Source: Bryobacterales bacterium
GTDB lineage: Bacteria > Acidobacteriota > Terriglobia > Bryobacterales > Bryobacteraceae
Direction of reading: 5' to 3'
Assembly (NCBI GenBank): GCA_025463005.1
Contig: JAOAPR010000228.1
Coordinates: 1 to 35,076 of the forward strand
Length of the DNA stretch: 35,076 nt
In this document: one piece after another, positions 9,033 to 17,068 of the stretch
Numbering within the stretch: the first letter of the stretch is position 1
Layout of the letters: each line of letters begins with the position of its first letter
The notes under the pieces: generated by a model
Told to the model about the DNA's origin: nothing
Database searches by the model: none
Seen by the model: the letters and a program-made list of their open reading frames with translations, nothing else
Program-made: the position numbers and the translations under genes

Positions 9033-12000
9033 ATGCCGCGGAAAAAGACGTTGGCCGCGCCCAAGCGATCCCGGGCCGCCCCCGGCCAGGCAATTCAGGA
9101 TCGAAAGACCTTTCCCATCGTGGGGGTGGGAGCATCTGCCGGAGGACTGGAAGCCTTCCGGAGCCTGCTGCAGACACTCCCCCACAACACCGGCATGGCT
9201 TTTGTGTTCGTCCAGCATCTGGACCCGGAGCATGAGAGCCTGCTCACCAAATTGCTCTCCCATGCCACCCGTATGCCGGTGACGGAAGTCACCCAAGGCG
9301 TGGCGGTCCGGCCGGACCACATTTATGTGATTCCGCCCAACACGGCTCTGGGAATCCGTCACGGGATTCTCCATCTCCAGGCCCGCAAGAAACAGGACGG
9401 CAGGCACATGCCCATCGACCATTTCTTCCAGTCGCTGGCCGAAAACGAAGGCAGCCGGGCTATCGGCGTGATCCTTTCCGGGGTGGCTACCGACGGAACG
9501 CTGGGCCTGACGGCCATAAAAGCCGCAGGCGGAATCACCTTCGCCCAGGACGCGAGATCCGCGAAGTATGATGGCATGCCGCGCAGCGCCATCGGCGCCG
9601 GATGTGTGGATTTTGTGTTTTCTCCGGAAGGCATCGGCAGGGAGCTCAAGCGCATCGGTCTTCATCCCTATCTGGCTACGCCGGATCACCCGGACGTGGG
9701 GGACCGCCCTCCCTATCGTGAAGAAGGCCTGCGCACAATTTTCGCGCTGCTGCGCAATGCCTCCGGAGTTGACTTCACCCACTACAAGCGCTCGACCATC
9801 AACCGGCGGATCGCCCGCCGCATGGTGCTGCACAAAGTTTCGAACCTCCGCCAGTACATCAAGCATCTGGGCGAAAACCGCGCCGAGCTCACGGCGCTTT
9901 ACGAAGACATCCTGATCCACGTCACCGGATTCTTTCGCGAGCCGGATACCTTCCGCGCGCTCAAAGAAACGATTCTGCCCCGGATTTTTCGCACCAAGGA
10001 ACGCGGCGAGCCCCTTCGTATTTGGGTGGCGGGCTGCTCGACGGGCGAGGAAGTGTACTCGATCGCCATTACCGTGCTCGAGTACCTGCGAGGTCAGGCC
10101 GGTTCCACCCAGATTCAAATCTTCGCCACGGACGTCAGCGACACGGCTCTTGAAAGAGCCCGGGCAGGAATTTATTCCGAAAGCGTCATGTCGGGCGTAT
10201 CGCGGGAACGGATGCGCCAGTTTTTCGTCCGTGCCGACGGCGGGTATCAGATCACGAAATCGGTTCGCGAAATGTGTATATTCGCGCGCCAGGACCTGGC
10301 CAAGGATCCTCCTTACTCGCGGCTGGACCTTTTAACCTGCCGCAATGTCCTGATCTACATGGAGCCGGTGCTTCAGAAGAAGGTCATGACGATTTTCCAT
10401 TACGCGTTGAAACCGACTGGATTCTTGGTTCTCGGAAAGTCCGAATCCATCAGCGGCTTTTCGGAGTTATTTACACCAGTGGGACGCAAGCGAAAGATCT
10501 ATTCCAAGAAGTCTTCCAGCAATCGCCCGGGGGTCGATTTGCCCGCGGCGCATCCCAAGCACGTAACCGCTGAGCCGTCGGATAGGCAGGACGTACCCGC
10601 CCGTTTCGACGTTCAAAAGGAAGCAGACCGAATCATCATGAACCACTACGCGCCCGCGGGCCTGGTGGCTAGTGACGATCTTCAGATCCTGCACTTTCGA
10701 GGGAACGTCGCGCCGTATCTGTCGCCTTCCCCGGGGCAGGCCAGCCTCAGCCTGCTCAGAATGGTCCGGCCAGAATTTGGCGTGGAGTTGCGAACCGCCA
10801 TCCACCGCGCCGGGAAGCAGGAAGTTCCCATCCGGAAAGCCGGCGTGCTGATCAAGCGGAACGGACGGCTGAAGGAAGTGAGCCTGGAAGTGCTGCCGCT
10901 GAAGGGATCGGCAGGTGAGCGGTTTTTCCTGGTGCTGTTCCACGAAACCCGCGTCCCGGCTTCGGAAGCGTCGGAGACCCCGGCTTCAAAGACCAAGTCG
11001 ACGCGCGCCGGGGACCTGGAAGAGACCAGACTCCAGCGGGAATTGCAGACCACCAAGGAGCATCTGCAATCCATCATCGAAGAACATGAGGCCATCAACG
11101 AAGAACTGAAATCGGCCAACGAGGAAGTCCTTTCGAGTAACGAGGAACTTCAGAGCACCAACGAAGAGCTGGAGACCGCGCAGGAAGAGTTGCAATCCAG
11201 CAACGAAGAGCTGGTTACCATCAACGAACAGCTTCAGAATCGCAACCAGGAACTGAGCCAGCTCAGCGACGACTGGTCGAATCTTCTCGGTGGACTCAAC
11301 ATTCCGATCGTCATGCTCGGCAACGACCGGCGGATCCGGCGCTTTACCTCACCGGCCGAAAAGCTGCTTAACCTGCTTCCGAGCGACATCGGCCGGCCGA
11401 TCGGCAATATCCGGCCAAACCTCAAGGTCCCTGACCTGGACGGGCTGATCACCGATGTGATCGACAAGGTAAGCCAGCGGGAAATCGAGATTCAAGACCG
11501 CGACGAACGGTGGTACTCGATGCGCCTGAGGCCGTACCGGACGGCGGACAACCGGATTGACGGCGTCCTCATGATTTTTGTCGACGTTCACGCCGTCAAG
11601 ACCACACAGGACGCTTTACGCGACCAGAACAGTTTCTCGACAGCGGTAATGGAATCCTCCGGAGCTTTGGTAATGGTGACCGACACGGAGGGGCGGGTGG
11701 TCGCCTTCAATCGCGCCTGTCAGATTGCCAGCGGATACAAGCTGGAGGAAATGGCGGGCAAAGTAATTTGGGATCGATCGCTGGTTCCCAAGGAAGAAAT
11801 CGACCGCGAGCGAACCATCTATCGGCGGCTGGTGGCCGGCCGCGCTCCCATCCAGCATGAGGGTCATTGGATCGGCAAGAAAGGAAGCCGGCGATTGATC
11901 TCCTGGAATAGCGCGGCCATACCGCTCGCGACCGGTCGCCCTCGCCACCTGGTCCGCATCGGTACGGATATTACCGAGCGCCGGGAGATTGAGACCGCGC

Positions 12001-12725
12001 TACAGAAAAGTGAAGCGGCGCTCCGCCAGAGCCAGGCCCAACTGCAAGCGCTTACCGCTGGTCTGCTCTCCGCGCAGGAAGAGGAACGCGCGCGCGTCGC
12101 TCGTGAACTTCATGACGACATCAGCCAGAAACTGGCGATGCTCAATCTCGAGGCCGAAAGCGTGCTCCGGAAGCAACCGCAGAGCGACGGCAAGCTTCGC
12201 ACCGAATTGACCCGGCTGTCTCATCGGCTGCGCGGAATCCTGCGCGACGTGGAGCGAACCGCCTACCGTCTGCATCCTTCTTCGCTCGACCACCTCGGGT
12301 TGTCCGTGGCGCTGAAGTCGTATTGCACGGACTTCTCCACGCAGAATGGCATCGCCCTGCGCTGCACGGACCGGAATCTGCCTCGCGGCATCCAGCCTAC
12401 GCTGGCCCTAACCATTTACCGCGTCGTGCAGGAAGCGCTGCGCAACGTCGTCAAGCACTCCGGCGCCCGCCGGGCGATGATTTCGGTGGCCGGCAAAAAT
12501 GGCGCGATCAACTTGACGGTAAGGGATTTCGGCCGAGGGTTCGATGTTTCCCGATCCAAGAAACGCGGGCTCGGGCTGATCAGCATGGAGGAACGTGTTC
12601 GCCAGGCGGGAGGCGTCTTCACACTGAAGACAACGCCCGGGAAGGGCGTCCGCATCGATGTAATCCTTCCGATCCCTTCGCGGAAAGCGCAGTCGTCCCA
12701 GCTAACACTCGCGCACGCAAAGTGA
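9033..12725 (+). CDS. CheB-CheR-PAS hybrid sensor histidine kinase
   Basis: This is a 1230-residue multidomain sensor. Residues about 25-210 form a CheB-type methylesterase domain with the likely triad Ser35 (GASAGG), His62 (VQHLDPEH) and Asp154 (SGVATDG), but with no receiver domain in front. Residues about 230-500 form a CheR-type methyltransferase with the SAM motif GCSTGEE at 334-340 and a TCRNVLIYM segment. A PAS-like region follows. Then comes a long Glu/Asn-rich coiled coil (about 660-750, repeated SNEELQ/TNEEL units), two PAS domains, a HisKA_3 dimerisation domain with the phospho-acceptor His1027 (ARVARELHDDIS), and a HATPase_c domain (DFGRGF, then GLGLISMEER). The NarL-type response regulator 32 bases downstream is the obvious partner. 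No transmembrane segment or signal peptide is seen, so it is probably cytoplasmic. No chemotaxis genes lie nearby, so methylation and demethylation of some protein feeding into gene control is an inference. Confidence 0.93.
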   Translation: MPRKKTLAAPKRSRAAPGQAIQDRKTFPIVGVGASAGGLEAFRSLLQTLPHNTGMAFVFVQHLDPEHESLLTKLLSHATRMPVTEVTQGVAVRPDHIYVIPPNTALGIRHGILHLQARKKQDGRHMPIDHFFQSLAENEGSRAIGVILSGVATDGTLGLTAIKAAGGITFAQDARSAKYDGMPRSAIGAGCVDFVFSPEGIGRELKRIGLHPYLATPDHPDVGDRPPYREEGLRTIFALLRNASGVDFTHYKRSTINRRIARRMVLHKVSNLRQYIKHLGENRAELTALYEDILIHVTGFFREPDTFRALKETILPRIFRTKERGEPLRIWVAGCSTGEEVYSIAITVLEYLRGQAGSTQIQIFATDVSDTALERARAGIYSESVMSGVSRERMRQFFVRADGGYQITKSVREMCIFARQDLAKDPPYSRLDLLTCRNVLIYMEPVLQKKVMTIFHYALKPTGFLVLGKSESISGFSELFTPVGRKRKIYSKKSSSNRPGVDLPAAHPKHVTAEPSDRQDVPARFDVQKEADRIIMNHYAPAGLVASDDLQILHFRGNVAPYLSPSPGQASLSLLRMVRPEFGVELRTAIHRAGKQEVPIRKAGVLIKRNGRLKEVSLEVLPLKGSAGERFFLVLFHETRVPASEASETPASKTKSTRAGDLEETRLQRELQTTKEHLQSIIEEHEAINEELKSANEEVLSSNEELQSTNEELETAQEELQSSNEELVTINEQLQNRNQELSQLSDDWSNLLGGLNIPIVMLGNDRRIRRFTSPAEKLLNLLPSDIGRPIGNIRPNLKVPDLDGLITDVIDKVSQREIEIQDRDERWYSMRLRPYRTADNRIDGVLMIFVDVHAVKTTQDALRDQNSFSTAVMESSGALVMVTDTEGRVVAFNRACQIASGYKLEEMAGKVIWDRSLVPKEEIDRERTIYRRLVAGRAPIQHEGHWIGKKGSRRLISWNSAAIPLATGRPRHLVRIGTDITERREIETALQKSEAALRQSQAQLQALTAGLLSAQEEERARVARELHDDISQKLAMLNLEAESVLRKQPQSDGKLRTELTRLSHRLRGILRDVERTAYRLHPSSLDHLGLSVALKSYCTDFSTQNGIALRCTDRNLPRGIQPTLALTIYRVVQEALRNVVKHSGARRAMISVAGKNGAINLTVRDFGRGFDVSRSKKRGLGLISMEERVRQAGGVFTLKTTPGKGVRIDVILPIPSRKAQSSQLTLAHAK

Positions 12726-12757
12726 CCGGAGCCGGAAGGCGCTAGAATCGAGGGTAT

Positions 12758-13378
12758 ATGACGCGCCGTCCAAGACTTCTCCTGGCGGACGATCATCCCT
12801 TATTTCTCGAAGGCGTTCGCCGTTTCCTCGAAAACAAGTATGAGGTGGTGGGAACCGTGGCCGACGGCCAGGCGCTCATTACCGCCGCGCAACAGCTTCG
12901 GCCGGATGTCATCGTGGTGGACATCTCCATGCCTGAAATGAATGGTCTGGCCGCAGCACAAATCCTCGGAAAGACGGTGCCATCGGCGAAATTCATCGTT
13001 CTATCCGTCCATTCCGACCAGGCTTACGTCAGCGAGGCATTCCGGGTGGGAGTAAAAGGCTACGTCTCCAAGCGCGCCGCCGCCGCGGAACTGCTCACCG
13101 CGATCAAGCAGGTGCTGGAAGGACGCACGTACGTCACCCCGCTGGTCGCCCTGAATACGCCTGTAGCCGCCAAGGACGCAAAGCGGCTCACGTTGCGGCA
13201 ACTGGAAATCTTGCGGCTGGTGGCCGAGGGCTATCAAAACAAGGAAATCGCACAACTTCTCAAGATTTCCGTAAAAACCGTGGAATTTCACAAAACCCGC
13301 ATTATGAGCGAGCTGGATATCCACACGCCGGCGGGCCTTACGCGCTACGCCATCGACCACGGCATCGCCGCGGCCTAG
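12758..13378 (+). CDS. NarL/FixJ-type response regulator
   Basis: This is a 206-residue two-domain regulator. The receiver domain (about residues 5-120) carries the acidic pair in LLLADDHPLF, the phospho-acceptor Asp55 (VVDISMPEMNG), a switch serine in FIVLSVHSD, and the lysine of GYVSKRAAA. The C-terminal LuxR-type helix-turn-helix (about 143-200) reads LTLRQLEILRLVAEGYQNKEI, then ISVKTVEFHKTRIM. It should bind DNA when phosphorylated by the HisKA_3 kinase encoded just upstream; this pairing is typical of NarL-type systems. GAGGG lies 3 bases before the ATG, tighter than ideal. A short hairpin (CTAGG and CCTAG arms, 13375-13390) overlaps the stop, too weak to call a terminator. The targets are unknown. 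Confidence 0.93.
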   Translation: MTRRPRLLLADDHPLFLEGVRRFLENKYEVVGTVADGQALITAAQQLRPDVIVVDISMPEMNGLAAAQILGKTVPSAKFIVLSVHSDQAYVSEAFRVGVKGYVSKRAAAAELLTAIKQVLEGRTYVTPLVALNTPVAAKDAKRLTLRQLEILRLVAEGYQNKEIAQLLKISVKTVEFHKTRIMSELDIHTPAGLTRYAIDHGIAAA

Positions 13379-13426
13379 GGTTCAACCTAGTTCTCATCGG
13401 CACGCGAAGGTGGCCATACTAACTGC

Positions 13427-13756
13427 GTGCCACTCCCGCGCACGGGTTCCCGTCGAAAACGCCTGCTGGTGCATTTGTCCCAGGCGGTGGAGACGCTCGG
13501 CCTTAAAAAAGCGCCGATCACTCACGTCGTGCCGTTTGAGGGCGCCTTACACGGGAATGTGAAGATTCAGTTCTTCGACGTGAGCCGCCACGAGTTCGGG
13601 CATTTCGAGAGCATTTCCAAGGCGCTGATCCGGCTTGACCAGGGCACCTACGGACGGTGCACATACTGCAGAAAGCGAATCGAGTCGGAGGTCCTGGCAG
13701 AGACGCCCTGGGCTACCCTGTGTCTCGAATGCGGGGATCAGGAATCCCAACCCTAG
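13427..13756 (+). CDS. Short DksA/TraR-like zinc-finger protein
   Basis: This is a 109-residue protein whose C-terminal half matches the DksA/TraR zinc-finger family. The helix ESISKALIRLDQGTYGRC leads into a four-cysteine finger (Cys78, Cys81, Cys99, Cys102: CTYC and CLEC). Family members act on RNA polymerase through its secondary channel, often with ppGpp. This one is shorter than DksA and lacks a recognisable acidic coiled-coil tip, so its effect on polymerase cannot be assumed. The N-terminus is basic (TGSRRKRLL), with no signal peptide. The start is a GTG at 13427 with no obvious ribosome-binding site. It lies 48 bases after the response regulator and ends 7 bases from the convergent debranching-enzyme gene. 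Confidence 0.75.
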   Translation: MPLPRTGSRRKRLLVHLSQAVETLGLKKAPITHVVPFEGALHGNVKIQFFDVSRHEFGHFESISKALIRLDQGTYGRCTYCRKRIESEVLAETPWATLCLECGDQESQP

Positions 13757-13763
13757 TTTGCTT

Positions 13764-15602
13764 TTATCCAAATAGGCCCGCTTTTACCCGTGCGACCTCC
13801 GCCACACTCCAGGCCTGCGCCGGGCAACCGCGCGGATAGCGGGGCTCTTCAGCATCATAGATCTCCGCGATGGACCCGATGCAGCCGCTTTGAGCCGCTT
13901 CCGACTCCAGTGTCACGACTAGATCCCGGCAGTGGGCCAGGTTCGCTTCCGTTTTTCCGAATGCGACCAGATAGGCGTCGACGAACGGGCCCAACAGCCA
14001 GGGCCACACCGTGCCCTGATGATACGCTCCGTCGCGTTCGACCGGCGACCCTTCATAGCGCGGCTTGTAATCGGGATCGGCGCGCTCGAGCGTCCGCAGA
14101 CCGACCGGCGTAAGTAGTTCGCGCTCGACAATGCGGACAACAGCCTGCTGCTGACCCAGCTCCAGGAGCCCAAAAGGGAGGCTGACCGCGAAGATCTGGT
14201 TGGGGCGGAGCTGGGCGATCGAGCCTTCGGGAGCCAGCACGTCATACAAACACTTCCGATGCGGATTCCAGAAGAGCGCGCGAAAACTGTCGCGGACGCG
14301 GTCTGCCTCGGCGCGGTAATCCTCCGCGGCCGGATCGTGCAGCATTTTTCCCCAATCCGCCATGAGCGACAGCGCCGCGTGCCATAGAGCATTGATCTCG
14401 ACCGGCTTCCCGTAGCGCGGCGTGACTTTGGTGTCCATCCACGTTAACTGCACGCCTGGAGCGCCGGCGCTTAGCAGATGATCCTGGGGATCGACGCCGA
14501 TGTTATACCAGGTGCCGCGCCGGTGCCAGTAAATGATTTCCTTGGCGGCGGGATAGAACACGTCCCGAAGAAATGCGGGGTCGCCACCGGCCTGGAGCCA
14601 GGCTCGGACGGCTTGGAACATCCACAGAGTGGCATCGGCCGTGTTGTACTCAGGTGTTTCGCCGGCATCGGGAAAACGGTTTGGAATGATGCCCTGGTTG
14701 CGAAACTGGAGAAAGCCTTCGATGATCTCCCGCGCGGTATCCAGGCGGCGAGGGGCGATCAGCAGGCCGGGCAGGCTGATCATGGTGTCGCGGCCCCAGT
14801 CGGTGAACCAGGGATAGCCGGCGATAATGGTGGGCTTTCCGTCGGCGCGGCGCACGATGAAGGGATCGCGCTTAGCGAGTGGCGGTTCGACAGCCTCCGT
14901 GCCGTCAATTGACGCGCACACCGGAGTCCATTCGCCGGGTTGGAGATCGATCGTGAGAATGCCGGGCGTAAAGAGATCCTCGCGGAAATCGAGTCCCCGT
15001 TCGAGCTCGGTCAAGTACTCGATGTTGTAGTACCAGTGCGGATCGTGAGTAAACGTGCCCTTCGATCGAAATTCGAGCGGCGGCAATCCTCGGTACGGCG
15101 CCACGCGAACCACGCCCGGCGATTGTTCGGCGCCCTGGTCGAGATACGAGTTGGCATGCGCTAGCGCGTGATAATCGCGATACGCCAGGAAAGGCCGTAG
15201 GCGCAGAGTCAGCGGAGCATCCGAACGATAGCGCACGACCACGGCCTGCCGGTCCGGAACCAGGTACACCTGCTTCTCTAATTTGACGCCCCCGAGATCA
15301 TAGCGCCAGGTTGCGCAGGGTTCCGCGCGAAACTCGTCCAGCCACTTGTGGCCGCCGTTCACCAGCGTGCTGGGATACTGGCAGGAACTCAGCGCGAATA
15401 CACGGTCTCCAATTACGGCCTCTTCTTCGAAGCGCGAGAGCATTACGTAGCGTTCTGCGGGCGGCTTCAGCGAGGCTACCAGCAGGGCGTGATACCGCCG
15501 CGTGTTGAGTCCGGCGACGGTGCCCATGGCGAATGCGCCGGTGCCGTTCGTTTCCAGCCATTCGCGGTCGGGCGAGGCGTAGCTGGCCCCTGCGAACGTC
15601 AT
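13764..15602 (-). CDS. Glycogen debranching enzyme (amylo-alpha-1,6-glucosidase)
   Basis: This 612-residue cytoplasmic enzyme should cleave alpha-1,6 branch points in glycogen or limit dextrins. The N-terminal beta-sandwich domain opens with REWLETNGTGAFAMGTVAG and LNTRRYHALLVA, the hallmark of bacterial and archaeal amylo-alpha-1,6-glucosidases. The C-terminal (alpha/alpha)6 barrel carries WFTDWGRDTMISLPGLL (about residue 267), EYNTADATLW (about 319) and VERDGAYHQGTVWPWL (about 525), which hold the acidic active-site residues. Its ATG overlaps the rapZ stop by 4 bases (ATGA), so the two are almost certainly co-transcribed and translationally coupled. It is the last gene of the rpoN-hpf-rapZ run. 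No glycogen synthase or phosphorylase gene is in the window. Confidence 0.93.
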   Translation of the reverse strand: MTFAGASYASPDREWLETNGTGAFAMGTVAGLNTRRYHALLVASLKPPAERYVMLSRFEEEAVIGDRVFALSSCQYPSTLVNGGHKWLDEFRAEPCATWRYDLGGVKLEKQVYLVPDRQAVVVRYRSDAPLTLRLRPFLAYRDYHALAHANSYLDQGAEQSPGVVRVAPYRGLPPLEFRSKGTFTHDPHWYYNIEYLTELERGLDFREDLFTPGILTIDLQPGEWTPVCASIDGTEAVEPPLAKRDPFIVRRADGKPTIIAGYPWFTDWGRDTMISLPGLLIAPRRLDTAREIIEGFLQFRNQGIIPNRFPDAGETPEYNTADATLWMFQAVRAWLQAGGDPAFLRDVFYPAAKEIIYWHRRGTWYNIGVDPQDHLLSAGAPGVQLTWMDTKVTPRYGKPVEINALWHAALSLMADWGKMLHDPAAEDYRAEADRVRDSFRALFWNPHRKCLYDVLAPEGSIAQLRPNQIFAVSLPFGLLELGQQQAVVRIVERELLTPVGLRTLERADPDYKPRYEGSPVERDGAYHQGTVWPWLLGPFVDAYLVAFGKTEANLAHCRDLVVTLESEAAQSGCIGSIAEIYDAEEPRYPRGCPAQAWSVAEVARVKAGLFG

Positions 15603-16492
15603 TTGGCTATATCGCGATGAGTTTCCTTGACGCGATACCCGGCTTGGCCGAGCCGCTTGCGAAGCTCGTTGGCGATCATCACGCTGCGATGGTGCCCGCC
15701 GGTGCAGCCGAACGAAATGGTGAGGTAGCTCTTGCCTTCCTCGATGTAATGCGGCAGCAGGTACACCAGCAGATCGGAGATACGCTCGATGAACTCCTGG
15801 GTCTGCGGGAACGACCGGATGTAGCGCGCCACACTCGGGTTCTTGCCGGTCAGTTTCTTGAACGCCGGAATGTAGTTGGGATTCGGCAGGAAGCGCACGT
15901 CGAACACCAGGTCGCTCTCCGGCGGAACTCCGTGGCGGTACCCGAAACTGGTGACGTGCACCAGGATGCCGGACGGGCCCGCGCGTTTTCCGCCGAAGGT
16001 GGAATGAATGGTCTCGCGCAGCTCGTGTACATTGAACTTGCTGGTGTTGATGATGGGCTCCGCCAATGCCCGGATGGGCTCCAGGCGCTCACGCTCGCGG
16101 CGGATGCTGGCTGCGACGCTTTGCCCGGTTCCCAGCGGGTGGGGACGGCGAGTTTCGCTGAAGCGGCGAATCAGGGCGGAGTCGTCAGCATCCAGGAAGA
16201 CGAGCTTGGTGGGCACCTGGCGGCGGATGCGCTTGAATAGCGCTGGAAACTTCTCGAGCGCCGTGCCCTCGCGAATATCGACCACCAAAGCCGCGCTGCG
16301 GATGTTCTGCGCGTTCTTGGCGAGCTCGGCGAATTTCGGAATCAGGTCGATGGGCAGGTTGTCCACCGAGTAATAGCCCAGATCCTCCAGAGCCTTGAGC
16401 ACCGTGCCTTTGCCCGACCCGCTCAGACCGGTGATGATCACCAGCTCGGTCTTATGCGCCGGTCGCGGAGGGCGCGGAGAGGATGCCGGCAT
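15599..16492 (-). CDS. rapZ: RapZ/YvcJ-family nucleotide-binding protein
   Basis: This 297-residue P-loop protein has the Walker A motif GLSGSGKG near residues 22-29. It also has YYSVDNLPIDLIP, a second conserved region FLDADDSALIRRFSETRRPHPL, and the C-terminal signature SFGCTGGHHRSVMIANEL. In E. coli, RapZ is an RNase E adapter that senses glucosamine-6-phosphate and controls the GlmZ small RNA. In Gram-positives, YvcJ binds nucleotides with less clear roles. Whether the RNA-adapter function exists here is unknown. The gene lies 17 bases downstream of hpf and overlaps the debranching-enzyme gene by 4 bases. ptsN, which normally sits between hpf and rapZ in proteobacteria, is absent. The Pro/Arg-rich first 12 residues are unusual but keep the natural start next to the conserved core. 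Confidence 0.94.
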   Translation of the reverse strand: MPASSPRPPRPAHKTELVIITGLSGSGKGTVLKALEDLGYYSVDNLPIDLIPKFAELAKNAQNIRSAALVVDIREGTALEKFPALFKRIRRQVPTKLVFLDADDSALIRRFSETRRPHPLGTGQSVAASIRRERERLEPIRALAEPIINTSKFNVHELRETIHSTFGGKRAGPSGILVHVTSFGYRHGVPPESDLVFDVRFLPNPNYIPAFKKLTGKNPSVARYIRSFPQTQEFIERISDLLVYLLPHYIEEGKSYLTISFGCTGGHHRSVMIANELRKRLGQAGYRVKETHRDIAK

Positions 16493-16509
16493 TGTGGAGG
16501 ATTAAGTGT

Positions 16510-17052
16510 TCAGGATTCGATCAGGTCGAAGTGCCCGTCGCGCCGGCGTACCAGCACGGACAGTCCCTCGCGTTGCGCGTCGCGATATACCAGGTAGTCG
16601 CGATCGTCCATTTCAAGCAGGGCCTCGTCGAGAGTCATGGGCTTGCGCCGCCCCAAACCGTTCACGCGGAAAACCCGTTTCGCGGCGGTGTCGCCTTCAC
16701 CGGAAGCGCCGGGCTCCGGCGCGGTCTCCGGGAGTTTGGCACCCGTTCCCTTGCGGCGGTGCGTTTCGCGCCACTTGCCCCGGGTCTTCACAGCCTGCGT
16801 GTCCAGCTTCTCCATGGCCACTGTCAGGGCGGTCAACAGGTCGGTGTCGGAACCCTTGCCCACCAGTTGATGATCGTAAAACTGGATGGTGACTTCGGAG
16901 CAGTACAGATGCCGTTCCTGGCACACCATTACGTGAGCTTCGCGCTCGCCTCGCCCGTCCAGAAGCTTGGCAAGCTTGCCGAATTTGCCATCCAGTTTCT
17001 CCTGGATCTTGGAAAGCATGGGATGGGGAATTCCCTTGTAGGTGACTTTCAT
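16510..17052 (-). CDS. hpf: Ribosome hibernation promoting factor, long form
   Basis: HPF binds the 30S decoding region in resting cells; the long form also pairs ribosomes into 100S dimers. The N-terminal half (about 1-100: MKVTYKGIPHPMLSKIQEKL, then VTIQFYDHQLVGKG) is the beta-alpha ribosome-binding domain. The C-terminal about 60 residues (MTLDEALLEMDDRDYLVYRD, ending SVLVRRRDGHFDLIES) match the dimerisation domain of long HPF. A charged, low-complexity linker joins them (about 105-135). Length (180 residues) fits the long class. It starts 16 bases after the rpoN stop. GGGAG lies about 10 bases upstream of the ATG, inside the end of rpoN. The rpoN-hpf-rapZ order is widely conserved. Confidence 0.94.
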   Translation of the reverse strand: MKVTYKGIPHPMLSKIQEKLDGKFGKLAKLLDGRGEREAHVMVCQERHLYCSEVTIQFYDHQLVGKGSDTDLLTALTVAMEKLDTQAVKTRGKWRETHRRKGTGAKLPETAPEPGASGEGDTAAKRVFRVNGLGRRKPMTLDEALLEMDDRDYLVYRDAQREGLSVLVRRRDGHFDLIES

Positions 17053-17068
17053 AGGCCGAATGCTCCCT

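Noticed and set aside
7008-10118. A 1036-codon open frame on the minus strand
   Set aside because: It lies antisense to the firmly identified mutL and the sensor kinase, and the peptide is Gln/Arg/His-rich with no recognisable domain. Such frames are common opposite GC-rich genes.
13375-13390. CTAGG/CCTAG hairpin at the response-regulator stop
   Set aside because: Five-base stem, no T-run, and the next gene is on the same strand. Too weak to call a terminator.
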